Program-made: the position numbers and the translations under genes
Part shown: piece by piece, positions 1 through 7,420 of the stretch
Layout of the letters: each line of letters opens with the position of its first letter
Numbering within the stretch: the stretch's first letter is position 1
DNA from: Mycoplana azooxidifex
Lineage (GTDB): Bacteria; Pseudomonadota; Alphaproteobacteria; Rhizobiales; Rhizobiaceae
Reading direction: 5' to 3'
NCBI RefSeq assembly: GCF_014196765.1
Contig: NZ_JACIEE010000003.1
Span: forward strand, 530,009-594,008
Length of the DNA: 64,000 nt
Notes under the pieces: model-generated
Seen by the model: only the letters and a program-made list of their open reading frames with translations
Database searches by the model: none
What the model was told of the DNA's origin: nothing

Positions 1-762
1 GGTGAACCAGTAGCGTGGCATCTCCATCAGCGTGCGGCCGATCTCGACGAGGCGGACGCGCGCCTTGATGCCCTCGAAGCGCAGGCCCTCCTCGGTGGTC
101 AGGAGCAGCTCGCCGATGCCGAACAGGCCCATGACAGCGATCAGGAACGAGACGCCCTTGATCAGCTCGGGAATGTCGAAGGTCAGGCGCAGGTTGCCGG
201 AAATCGTGTCCATGCCGACCGAGGCGAGCGCGAAACCCATCATCATCGACACCAATGTCTTGAAAGGCGACTGGGCGCCCATCGAGATGAAGCTGGCGAA
301 GGCGAGGAAATAGACGGCGAAGTATTCCGGTGAGGAGAAGCGCAGCGCGAAATTCGCCACCCAGCCGGACAGAAGCGTGATCATGACGACGCCGGCAAGG
401 GCGCCGAGGCCGGCGGAGACGAAGGCAAGCGTCAGCGCGCGGCTCGCCTCGCCCTTCTTGGCCATGGGATAGCCGTCGAAGGTGGTGGCCACGGAGGAGG
501 GCTCGCCGGGGATATTGAAGATGATCGACGTGGTGGAGCCGCCGAAGAGCGCCCCCCAGTACATGCAGGACAGCAGGATGATCGCCGAGATCGGATCCAT
601 CGAGAACGTGAGCGGGAGGAGTAGCGACACGCCGTTGGGCGCACCCAGGCCGGGCAGCACGCCCACCAGGATGCCGAGCGTGACGCCCAGCATCATCAGG
701 AGAATGTGGTTCCAGCTCAGGACGTGGGCGAACCCGTCCATCAGAAGTCCGATGTTTTCCAT
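1..762 (-). CDS. tctA: TctA-family large permease of a tripartite tricarboxylate transporter (partial, C-terminus off the window)
   Basis: This is the large membrane subunit of a TTT carboxylate importer. Reading leftward from the ATG at 762, the first 254 codons are in the window and the rest lies beyond position 1. The visible part has several long hydrophobic helices and the family-typical segment LGVLPGLGAPNG near residue 38, followed by GALFGGSTTSIIFNIPGEP, the substrate-path motif of TctA proteins. An AGGAAAG ribosome site lies just upstream. It follows tctB by about 30 bp and closes a pdxA2-tctC-tctB-tctA operon. The family and motif are clear. The substrate is unknown, although a carboxylate or hydroxy-acid is the family norm. 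Confidence 0.93.
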   Translation of the reverse strand, partial: MENIGLLMDGFAHVLSWNHILLMMLGVTLGILVGVLPGLGAPNGVSLLLPLTFSMDPISAIILLSCMYWGALFGGSTTSIIFNIPGEPSSVATTFDGYPMAKKGEASRALTLAFVSAGLGALAGVVMITLLSGWVANFALRFSSPEYFAVYFLAFASFISMGAQSPFKTLVSMMMGFALASVGMDTISGNLRLTFDIPELIKGVSFLIAVMGLFGIGELLLTTEEGLRFEGIKARVRLVEIGRTLMEMPRYWFT

Positions 763-793
763 GTCTTTCCTCCAAAGACAGCCGGCGCGGGGG

Positions 794-1294
794 TCAGTAG
801 ATCCCGAACCACGCCTCGACCGGCCCCTTCAGCAGAGGAACCTTGAAGCCGATTTCGAAAATGACGAAGAAGAAGAGCGAGACGGCGATACCCACCGGCA
901 GGCCGACCCACCATTTGTAGCGGCCCTGGAAGATCATCGTGCCGGCGATATAGAGCGCCGTGCCGACGTAGAGACCGAGGAAGGTCGAGACGGCCGCGAA
1001 GGCGACCAGCGGCAGGAAGAAGCCGAGAACCGCCTGGAAGCGCGCCGCGTCGACGAAGATCTCGCCGCTGCCGCGATGCTTGACGAGCGCCTGCACCAGG
1101 TTGACCAGGCTTCCGAAGACGATCAGCAGGCCGATATAGAAGGGGAAGTAGCCTGCATCCGGGCCCATGTCGGTCCAGCCGGCACCGGCCTCGATGGAGC
1201 CGTAGCACACGGCAACGCCGAAGGCGCCGGTCAAGAGGGCGACGCCTGCCTCCATGACGAAGCGCGGCAGTCCCTTTTCACCATGTTCTTGCAT
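794..1294 (-). CDS. tctB: TctB-family small permease of a tripartite tricarboxylate transporter
   Basis: This is the small four-helix membrane subunit that pairs with TctA. The 166-residue length is usual for TctB. Hydrophobic segments are visible around residues 15-35, 45-65, 85-125 and 135-155. The second begins with a conserved-looking GPDAGYFPFYIG stretch, which is typical of the family (Pfam TctB). It sits between tctC (about 60 bp upstream) and tctA (about 30 bp downstream) on the same strand, in the standard C-B-A order. An AAAGG ribosome site precedes the ATG. Family assignment is firm from position plus hydropathy; the substrate is not inferable. Confidence 0.9.
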   Translation of the reverse strand: MQEHGEKGLPRFVMEAGVALLTGAFGVAVCYGSIEAGAGWTDMGPDAGYFPFYIGLLIVFGSLVNLVQALVKHRGSGEIFVDAARFQAVLGFFLPLVAFAAVSTFLGLYVGTALYIAGTMIFQGRYKWWVGLPVGIAVSLFFFVIFEIGFKVPLLKGPVEAWFGIY

Positions 1295-1355
1295 CGATTG
1301 AGCCTTTCGAACGGGTTGCGGACGCCCGGAGGCGTCCGCACTGACCTTGGGAGGA

Positions 1356-2345
1356 TCAGTTGGCCAGCCAGCCTTCGCGCTTGAGCACTTCGCTGACGGA
1401 GGTCTCGTCGCCCTTGATGAAGGTCGTCAGTTGTTCTCCGCTCATATAGGCCGGAGACTGCGAGGTGTCTGCGAGATACTTGGCCCATTCCGGCGTTTCG
1501 GACACCTTCTTCAGGACCTCGGAATAGAACTCAACGACGTCCGGCTCGACCCCGGCCGGCAGCCAGACGGTGCGCGGCATGGAGTAGTTGTCGATGGCGA
1601 TGCCGCTTTCCTTGCAGGTCGGGATATCGGACCAGCCCTTGTCGCCGGCGACCTTGGCATCGTTCTTCAGTTTCTCGGCCTTGAAGACGCAGAGCGGCTT
1701 GACCATGCCCGCCTGCCACTGGCCGAGGTTCTCGCTCGGATTGTTGACGTTGGCGGCGATATGGTCGCCGGCAAGCTGGACGGCTGCCTCGCCGCCGCTC
1801 TTGAACGGGATGTAGCCGAGCTGGCTGCCGGTGGCATCGTTGATCATCGAGGTCAGGATCTGGTCGACATCCTTAGACTGGCTGCCGCCGACCTTCATGT
1901 CCGCCGATTCCTTCGCTTTGGCGACGAAGTCGGCGGCGGTGTTGAATTCCGAGTTGCCGTTGACCCAGAGAATGAACTCATCGGCTGCGAGCGCCGAAAC
2001 GGGAACGAGATCCTCCGACTTGTAGGGAACCTTGGCGCGGATGGGCAGGAGGTAGGCATTGTTGGTGCCGAAGGCGAGCTTGTGGGCATCGCCCTTGTAA
2101 CCCGCGGTATAGACGAAGCCTTCCGCGCCGCCGGCGCTGCCCTTGTTGGTGACGACGACCGGGGCCTTCATCAGCTCATATTTGGCGATGATCGCCTGGA
2201 TCGTGCGGGCAAAGATATCGGTGCCGCCGCCAGGGCCGGCGGTCACGACGAACTCGACCGGGCGGTTGGGCTCGAAGGCATGTGCCGGGGCGACAACCCC
2301 GATGGCAGCCGCGACGACGCATGCAAGGGACAGGCTTCTTTTCAT
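1356..2345 (-). CDS. tctC: TctC-family periplasmic solute-binding protein (tripartite tricarboxylate transporter)
   Basis: This is the extracytoplasmic receptor of the TTT importer. The start at 2345 is chosen because GGAGT lies just upstream and because it begins directly with a Sec signal peptide (MKRSLSLACVVAAAIG, cleavage near AHA-FE). An upstream in-frame ATG at 2387 would add 14 residues before the signal. The mature part opens with RPVEFVVTAGPGGGTDIFAR, the diagnostic beta-strand/loop of the Bug/TctC family. The 329-residue length is normal. It lies about 70 bp downstream of the PdxA2-like gene and probably shares its transcript. Ligands of this family are carboxylates, but the exact one cannot be read from sequence. 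Confidence 0.94.
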   Translation of the reverse strand: MKRSLSLACVVAAAIGVVAPAHAFEPNRPVEFVVTAGPGGGTDIFARTIQAIIAKYELMKAPVVVTNKGSAGGAEGFVYTAGYKGDAHKLAFGTNNAYLLPIRAKVPYKSEDLVPVSALAADEFILWVNGNSEFNTAADFVAKAKESADMKVGGSQSKDVDQILTSMINDATGSQLGYIPFKSGGEAAVQLAGDHIAANVNNPSENLGQWQAGMVKPLCVFKAEKLKNDAKVAGDKGWSDIPTCKESGIAIDNYSMPRTVWLPAGVEPDVVEFYSEVLKKVSETPEWAKYLADTSQSPAYMSGEQLTTFIKGDETSVSEVLKREGWLAN

Positions 2346-2414
2346 AGTCAACTCCTCCGTTTGACGACGGCACGAGACCTCCTCCATGCCGCTATTGATG
2401 AAAACCGATGTAAA

Positions 2415-3449
2415 TCAGGCAGCGGCGGAAATTGCCGATGCGCGCTTTGCCATTCGGGCGGCGAGCAGGATCGCCTCGCGGCTGGCGCCGACGTCGGCGA
2501 TCCCCTTGCCCGCAATGTCATAGGCGGTGCCATGGGCCGGGGTGCACAGCGGGAACGGCAGGCCGCCCATCATCGTCACGCCCTTGTCGAAGCCCATGAG
2601 CTTCATCGCGATCTGGCCCTGGTCGTGATACATGGTCAGCACCGCGTGGAAGCCCTCCTTGAGGGCACGCAGGAACACGGTGTCGGCCGGGAACGGTCCA
2701 TCGACATCGTAGCCGCGGGCCTTCGCCTCGGCGACGGCCGGCTCGATGATGTCGATCTCTTCCATGCCGAAGCTGCCGCCGTCACCCGCATGCGGGTTGA
2801 TGCCGGCAACGGCGATCTTCGGGTTTTCGTAACCGGCATTCTTCAGGCAGGCCTGCGCCAGCTCGAGTTCGCCGAGGATACCTTCCACGGAAATCGCCGA
2901 CGCCACCTCCGAAAGCGGGATGTGCGAGGTGACGCGCGCGTTCCACACCTTCTCCAGAACGTTGAACTCGCGAACCTTGCCCTCGAACCCGAGCACATCG
3001 GCGACGAAGCGGATTTCGTCGTCATAGCCCGGATAGGCAAAGCGCATGGCCTTCTTGTTGAAGGGGGTGAAGCAGACGGCCTGGGCGCCGCCGCGATGGG
3101 CAAGCTTCAGCGCCTCGCGGAAATTGTGGGTGGCAAACGTTCCCCCGGCAAGGGTCGCCTCTCCGCGCGTCACGTCCGCCGGATCGAGGTTCTTCAGGTC
3201 GACGAAGACGTGCCGGTCGGTTCCGGCCCTGTCGGCACCTTCCAGCGTGGCGCTTTCGAGGGCGAGCGTTAGGCCCGCGGCCTTCGCACCTTCGTCGAGA
3301 ATGCGGCGATCACCGATGGCAATGATGTGCGCGGCGGCGCGAACTTCGTCCAGCGCGAGGATGCGCGCGGTCAACTCCGGGCTGATTCCGGCCGGGTCGC
3401 CCATGGCGAGCGCGATAACGGGACGCGCATTTGCGCCGTTCGTTGTCAT
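2415..3449 (-). CDS. pdxA2: PdxA2-type 4-phospho-hydroxyacid dehydrogenase (PdxA family)
   Basis: This is a metal- and NAD-dependent dehydrogenase of the 4-hydroxythreonine-4-phosphate dehydrogenase family. The start at 3449 has a GAGGAGGAA ribosome site, and the protein of about 344 residues opens with PVIALAMGDPAGISPE, the PdxA signature. Later motifs include MYHDQGQIAMK and HGTAYDIAGKG, which carry the metal- and phosphate-binding residues. Here it sits with a carboxylate importer and a GntR regulator rather than with ksgA/surA, the usual company of true pdxA. That favours the PdxA2 role, which is oxidising phosphorylated C4 acids such as threonate or erythronate derivatives. No DUF1537 kinase, the usual partner, is visible in the window. 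The substrate is an inference. Confidence 0.85.
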   Translation of the reverse strand: MTTNGANARPVIALAMGDPAGISPELTARILALDEVRAAAHIIAIGDRRILDEGAKAAGLTLALESATLEGADRAGTDRHVFVDLKNLDPADVTRGEATLAGGTFATHNFREALKLAHRGGAQAVCFTPFNKKAMRFAYPGYDDEIRFVADVLGFEGKVREFNVLEKVWNARVTSHIPLSEVASAISVEGILGELELAQACLKNAGYENPKIAVAGINPHAGDGGSFGMEEIDIIEPAVAEAKARGYDVDGPFPADTVFLRALKEGFHAVLTMYHDQGQIAMKLMGFDKGVTMMGGLPFPLCTPAHGTAYDIAGKGIADVGASREAILLAARMAKRASAISAAA

Positions 3450-3525
3450 GATGATGTTCCTCCTCGTCATGCCTTGTGACGGCAGACATACGGCATTCAA
3501 AACGCTGCATCAAGTCTTTTGTATT

Positions 3526-3535
3526 CTGCATGCAG
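3526..3535. promoter_or_regulatory. Candidate GntR operator (CTGCATGCAG palindrome) between gntR and pdxA2
   Basis: A perfect 10-bp palindrome, CTGCATGCAG, sits within the 179-bp divergent interval between the PdxA2-like gene and the GntR gene, 77 bp from the former and 94 bp from the latter. Short palindromes in such intervals are typical operators of FCD-type GntR repressors. No footprint or conservation data are available, so the assignment is inferred. Confidence 0.4.
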
Positions 3536-3628
3536 CATTTTCCGTTGACGCGGGTCTATGGTGTTGCCATGGTCATAATGGTCGTGTTGGAGAATCGCTG
3601 ACGCGCGTCGGATCGCGGAGCAGACACG

Positions 3629-4330
3629 GTGGAAAGACAAAAGATGGACGAAATCAGCACCTTGGACCGACCGACCTCGGGCGGTCCCGGACCGATCCGC
3701 CGCACCGCCCTGCACGACACGCTCGTCAACCACCTGCGCGACATGATCATCGAGGGCAACCTCGAGCCTGGTACGCGCCTGCATGAGGGTCAACTCGGCG
3801 AGCAGCTTGGCGTATCGCGCACGCCGCTTCGCGAAGCGATCAAGTATCTGGCGAGCGAGGGCCTGGTCGAGCTGGTGCCCAGCCGCGGGGCGATCGTGAA
3901 GCGGTTCAGCGGCAAGGACGTGCAGGACATGCTGACGGTCCTGCGCAACCTCGAGGAACTGGCCGGCAAGCTCGCCTGCCAGCTCGCAAGCGAAGCCGAG
4001 ATCGCCCATGTCCGCGCCCTGCACGACGAGATGATCCGGTGCTACCGGGCGGCCGATCGCCTGCAGTACTACAAGCTGAACCAGGACATCCACACCGCGA
4101 TCGTCCGGCTGGCACAGAACGCCACGCTTGCCGACATACACCAGATGCTCCAGACCCGGCTGAAGCGCATTCGCTTCATCGGCCACGAGGGGCCGGAGAA
4201 ATGGGCCGCCGCCGTCGCCGAGCATGAAGAGATGATCTCGGCGCTGGAGGCCCGCGACCAGGCGCGGCTGTCGGACGTGCTGGGCCGCCATCTGGCGAAC
4301 GCCTGGGAACGGGTCCGCAGCGCCCTTTAA
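3629..4330 (+). CDS. GntR family transcriptional regulator (FadR/FCD subfamily)
   Basis: This is a DNA-binding repressor or activator, probably of the divergent pdxA2-tct operon. Residues about 24-90 form the winged helix, with the signature GTRLHEGQLGEQLGVSRTPLREAIKYL. Residues about 100-225 form the all-helical FCD ligand-binding domain, which usually binds a small carboxylate. The GTG at 3629 has GGAG eight bases upstream and gives 233 residues; an ATG at 3644 is an alternative start lacking five residues. FCD regulators beside TTT transporters usually sense the transported acid or a metabolite of it. Family assignment is certain; the regulated target is inferred from the divergent arrangement. 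Confidence 0.93.
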   Translation: MERQKMDEISTLDRPTSGGPGPIRRTALHDTLVNHLRDMIIEGNLEPGTRLHEGQLGEQLGVSRTPLREAIKYLASEGLVELVPSRGAIVKRFSGKDVQDMLTVLRNLEELAGKLACQLASEAEIAHVRALHDEMIRCYRAADRLQYYKLNQDIHTAIVRLAQNATLADIHQMLQTRLKRIRFIGHEGPEKWAAAVAEHEEMISALEARDQARLSDVLGRHLANAWERVRSAL

Positions 4331-4352
4331 GGGTCGGGATTCAGGCCACTTC

Positions 4353-4456
4353 TAAAGCGCGTCGCGATCCTTCGGATTCGCTTTTGGCGCTTTAGGTCTT
4401 TGTTTTAACGCATGTCTTTATCCCGAAACCGGTTCCCACTTTCGGGAGACATGCTC
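4353..4456. repeat. Rhizobial intergenic mosaic element (RIME-like), two palindromes
   Basis: Two hairpins are joined by a linker. TAAAGCGC (4353) pairs with GCGCTTTA (4387), and CATGTC..CCCGAAA (4411) pairs with TTTCGGGAGACATG (ending 4453). The linker includes TTTGTTTTAACGCA, and the second loop has CCGGTTCCCACTTT. Related copies occur at 8371-8419 and 56350-56453. This matches the RIME-type repeats described for Rhizobium and relatives. Confidence 0.75.
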
Positions 4457-4597
4457 TCATCGCCCTGACCATGATCCCGCGCTGCCGGAGGCTGCCTCAA
4501 ACCGGCACCGGCTCCGACGTCAAGCACTTGCCGGGAGGCAGGCGAGAAAGGCGTCCGGAAAAGCCCGACAGGCCCTGGCAAACGGCATCAACGCGAA

Positions 4598-4621
4598 GGG
4601 GCGGCCCGGTTGGACCGCCCC
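4598..4621. terminator. GC-rich hairpin downstream of the BI-1 family gene
   Basis: The arms GGGGCGG (4598-4604) and CCGCCCC (4615-4621) form a stem downstream of the leftward gene ending at 4668. There is no clear U-tract directly after the stem, so termination is possible but not shown. Confidence 0.35.
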
Positions 4622-4667
4622 TCGAAGACATCATCTTTTCAGCTCGCGCCGAATACGAACGATCCTG

Positions 4668-5384
4668 TCAGCCTTCGCGTTCGCCGGTGAAGTTCAGCAG
4701 CAGTTGGAAGATGTTGACGAAGTTCAGGTAGAGGGAAAACGCGCCGAAGACGGCCAGCTTCTGCCGCGACTCCTGGTCGAAGTTTTCGGCATACTGCTCC
4801 TTGATGTTCTGGGTATCCCAAGCGGTCAGGCCGACGAAGACGACGATGCCGATCACCGAAATGGCGAACTGCAGGGCGCTCGATCCCAGGAAGATGTTGA
4901 CGATCGAGGCTATGACGACACCGATCAGGCCCATGATCAGGAACGATCCGAACTTGGACAGGTCACGCTTGGTCACGTAGCCATAGAGGCTGGTGGTGCC
5001 GAACATGGTCGCGGCGATGAAGAACGTCCGCGCGATGCTGGCGCCGGTGAAGACGAGGAACACCGAGGCGAGCGACAGGCCCATCACGGCGCAGAAGGCC
5101 CAGAACGTCATCTGAGCGGTAGACGCCGACATGGTCTGGATGCGGAACGAGAAGAAGAAGACGAAGGCCAGCGGCGCCAGCATCACCACCCATTTCAGCG
5201 GCGACGAGAAGATCGGCACATAGAGCGCCGGCGTCGTGCCGACGATAAAGGCGACAAGGCCCGTGACCACGAGCCCTAGGCCCATGTAGTTGTAGACGCG
5301 CAGCATGTGCTGTCTGAGGCCCTCATCGAAGGCGGCGGCGGAAGTCTGGCTATAGCCGCCGAAGCGGCCCTGGTTCGGATACAT
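4668..5384 (-). CDS. Bax inhibitor-1 / YccA-YbhL family integral membrane protein
   Basis: The 238-residue polytopic inner-membrane protein has about seven hydrophobic helices between residues 30 and 225. The N-terminus, with FDEGLRQHMLRVYNYMGLGLVVTG, and the C-terminal part, FVGLTAWDTQNIKEQYAENFD, carry the conserved features of the BI-1 (TMBIM/UPF0005) family. These include the paired acidic residues near the last helices that act as a pH or calcium sensor in BsYetJ. GGAG lies just upstream of the ATG. Family members are linked to membrane-stress resistance and calcium leak, but the bacterial role is poorly defined. It lies 18 bp downstream of the anti-sigma gene on the same strand and may be co-transcribed with the ECF pair. 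Confidence 0.9.
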   Translation of the reverse strand: MYPNQGRFGGYSQTSAAAFDEGLRQHMLRVYNYMGLGLVVTGLVAFIVGTTPALYVPIFSSPLKWVVMLAPLAFVFFFSFRIQTMSASTAQMTFWAFCAVMGLSLASVFLVFTGASIARTFFIAATMFGTTSLYGYVTKRDLSKFGSFLIMGLIGVVIASIVNIFLGSSALQFAISVIGIVVFVGLTAWDTQNIKEQYAENFDQESRQKLAVFGAFSLYLNFVNIFQLLLNFTGEREG

Positions 5385-5402
5385 GTGGGTCTCCTTTGAT
5401 GA

Positions 5403-6173
5403 TCAGTAGAGGGAATTCTTGAGAAGTTCGGCCTCGTCGGAGAGACCGGTACCGGGGGTGCTGGACACGACGGCATAGGCGACGTCGCCGATCTGCCACC
5501 AGGCAGCCTCCGCATCCTTGAGGTTGATGTCCGTCACGTTCTCGACGGCAAAATGGCCCGGCCGGACGGCGAACAACGAGATCCGGGTCCCGTCGCCGGT
5601 GCCGATGCTCATCTCGACGCTCGGCCCGTAGCCGGACGGGAAGATCTGCACGTCGGTGACCGTCCACCCGTCCGGCAGCTCGGGCATGACGATCGCGGTT
5701 GCCGCCCGGATGTCGTCGCGGTCGTAGATTTTCGCCTCCGTTTGCGACGGCATGTTCTTCCTGACGAGCGCTGTCTGGTGCGCGCGCACCGCCTGTTCGA
5801 CGAAGGCGGGCGGAGGAACCGACGCATTCACCTCGCGCGCGCCGAGCGGACCCATCGCAGAATGGGCGAACCAGCCGGCGGAAACGAGCAGGCCGACGGC
5901 CGCCACCCGCCGGATGGCCATCCACATGCGCCGGCCCGCGAGACCCGAGGACAGATGGCGGGCGGCTTCGCGGGTTTCCGGCCGGCCGGTCACGACGTCC
6001 GCCGCCACGGCAAGCCGCAGGGTGGTCCGCATGCCGAGATCGGCCATGACACGGGCGGCGACGTCCGGATGGCGCGCCAGATAGGTCTCGACCCTGAGGC
6101 GGCCGTCCGCATCGAGCTGGTTGTCCACGTAGGCGTCGAGATCGGTATCGAGAATGGTAGCGGTGTCAGTCAT
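5403..6173 (-). CDS. Anti-sigma factor, single transmembrane segment (partner of the upstream ECF sigma factor)
   Basis: The 256-residue protein overlaps the 3' end of the ECF sigma gene by 8 bp, the usual arrangement for a cognate anti-sigma factor. The N-terminal 90 residues (DLDAYVDNQLDADGR..) resemble the cytoplasmic zinc-less anti-sigma domain seen in many alphaproteobacterial RskA/ChrR-like proteins. A hydrophobic segment (residues about 86-104, VAAVGLLVSAGWFAHSAMG) would span the membrane. Residues about 105-256 would be periplasmic, the place for signal sensing. No HxxxCxxC zinc motif is visible, so it is not a redox ZAS-type protein. Its role as an anti-sigma factor is inferred from operon structure and topology; the signal is unknown. 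Confidence 0.8.
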   Translation of the reverse strand: MTDTATILDTDLDAYVDNQLDADGRLRVETYLARHPDVAARVMADLGMRTTLRLAVAADVVTGRPETREAARHLSSGLAGRRMWMAIRRVAAVGLLVSAGWFAHSAMGPLGAREVNASVPPPAFVEQAVRAHQTALVRKNMPSQTEAKIYDRDDIRAATAIVMPELPDGWTVTDVQIFPSGYGPSVEMSIGTGDGTRISLFAVRPGHFAVENVTDINLKDAEAAWWQIGDVAYAVVSSTPGTGLSDEAELLKNSLY

Positions 6174-6696
6174 CGCCGTCTCCCACGAGCCTCAGATGAT
6201 GGGGTTGTCCCGGACCGTCCTCGAACGAGCGCAGCCGCGCCCGCGCCCGCGAAACGCGCGACATCAGCGTTCCCACAGGCACGCCGAGCACATCGGCTGC
6301 CTCCTGGTAGGACAGATCCTCCACGGCAACGAGATGCAGAGCCTCGCGCTGTTCTTCTGGCAGCTCAAGGAAGGCCTCTCGAACCTGGCGCAGCCGGACG
6401 GCATGCTCCTGCGTAGCCGGATAGGCCTGTTCCGCCTCGATCGCTGCCGCATCCTGCCGGCGCCGACTGGCCAGCGTGGAGCGCAGCCGATCCACATGGG
6501 TATTGTGGACGATCGAAAGCAGCCAGTTGCGAAGGTTTGCGCCGCTCCGAAAGGTCGAGCGCCGCTCATAGGCTCTCACCAGAGCGTCATGGACAAGATC
6601 TTCGGCATCCGACGAATTGCGGACGAGCGAGCGCGCGTAGCGCCGCAGCGTGCCGAGCTGCTCGATGACGTCGAAGGGTCGTCCATTCCGATCCAT
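6166..6696 (-). CDS. ECF-type RNA polymerase sigma factor
   Basis: This 176-residue sigma-70-family factor lacks regions 1 and 3. Region 2 covers residues about 10-75 (LGTLRRYARSLVRNSSDAEDLVHDALVRAYE..NLRNWLLSIVHN), including the -10 recognition helix. Region 4 covers about 105-160 (AFLELPEEQREALHLVAVEDLSYQEAADVLGVPVGTLMSRVSRAR), the -35 helix-turn-helix. It is followed without a gap by the overlapping anti-sigma gene. No NepR/PhyR genes are beside it, so it is not the EcfG general stress system. Regulon and inducing signal are unknown. The ATG at 6696 is the most likely start because region 2 begins within ten residues of it. Confidence 0.92.
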   Translation of the reverse strand: MDRNGRPFDVIEQLGTLRRYARSLVRNSSDAEDLVHDALVRAYERRSTFRSGANLRNWLLSIVHNTHVDRLRSTLASRRRQDAAAIEAEQAYPATQEHAVRLRQVREAFLELPEEQREALHLVAVEDLSYQEAADVLGVPVGTLMSRVSRARARLRSFEDGPGQPHHLRLVGDGDD

Positions 6697-6943
6697 ACCC
6701 GCATATACGGAACTGGGACGGGATATCTTCCATCGCGCGGCGATTTATTTCGACGGTGCCGTCCGCCGACGTCGCTTGCCGCCGGCTCGGACGCCTCGCG
6801 ACAAGCCGGCGAGGGCACGGCACGCTGTGACGCCCGTCGCGCGAGAATCCGCCTTTCGGCTGCACTTTTCGGTGAATAACTACGCCTTCCGGGCTCATTC
6901 TCCGGGCGTCGGAGTTGACAGCTAACAGAATTATGACAAGCAT

Positions 6944-6979
6944 CGACGTATTATTCGATCAATATACGTTACCGACGTA
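6944..6979. promoter_or_regulatory. Repeated CGACGTA motifs and TACGT/ACGTA dyad upstream of the LuxR-type regulator
   Basis: CGACGTA occurs at 6944-6950 and again at 6973-6979, about 29 bp (close to three helical turns) apart. The second copy also forms a TACGT-N5-ACGTA dyad with 6965-6969. The location in AT-rich DNA upstream of a DNA-binding regulator suggests an operator, possibly autoregulatory. This is inferred from pattern only. Confidence 0.35.
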
Positions 6980-7369
6980 ATTTTCGGTGAGTATTGCCGG
7001 GCAGAGGCCTGCATTCATCCTTTGGGTGATGGGAATCTGGTTATGTTACTATAGGCTTAGCCGGCTCAAACGCCCGCTTGACCGGTAACGGAGCACGGCC
7101 CGGGAACCTCCGGCCCCCGCCTCTCCCCCTCAAAAGGCGTAGTGTCCTACCCCATCCGAAGGCACCCCCCTAACTCAATGCGGTAGCTGTCTTGCCGGCA
7201 CCAGGCAGGCGAATGCGACTGCCGCAGCGAATACCCCGCTATGCAAGATCGTTATTATCGGGTAAATAAGCTATACCTCATACATAATATTCAAGTTTAA
7301 TAACCGTGAGTGAATGCGCAGTTCGGGGCCTATAAGTATAGTTGGGGCTAGCACGTATCATCCACTGCA

Positions 7370-7386
7370 CCTCTGTGACACAGAGG
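7370..7386. promoter_or_regulatory. Perfect palindrome CCTCTGTG-A-CACAGAGG in the regulator leader
   Basis: An 8-bp perfect dyad with a one-base centre ends 34 bp before the ATG at 7421 and 17 bp before its GGGAG ribosome site. It could be an operator for a dimeric repressor or an RNA hairpin in the 5' leader affecting translation. Sequence alone does not decide. Confidence 0.45.
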
Positions 7387-7420
7387 AGGATGGACGTGCG
7401 TTGTAGGGAGTAAAATAGCT

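Larger units (their letters stand above)
4331..4667. other. Intergenic region with rhizobial mosaic repeat
   Basis: This 337-bp gap lies between gntR and the BI-1 family gene. It holds a mosaic palindromic repeat (4353-4456) and a GC-rich hairpin (4598-4621). No supported gene was found in the remainder. Confidence 0.7.
6697..7420. other. Long leader region between the ECF sigma gene and the LuxR-type regulator
   Basis: This 724-bp interval lies between divergent genes. From about 6920 it becomes much more AT-rich than the flanks, consistent with promoter DNA for the regulator at 7421. It contains repeated CGACGTA motifs (6944-6979) and a near-start palindrome (7370-7386). Short open frames here have no ribosome site or recognisable product and are not called. 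Confidence 0.6.

Noticed and set aside
1347..3272. A 641-codon rightward open frame opposite tctC and pdxA2
   Set aside because: It is the mirror of two well-recognised genes in high-GC DNA, has no recognisable domain and no ribosome site.
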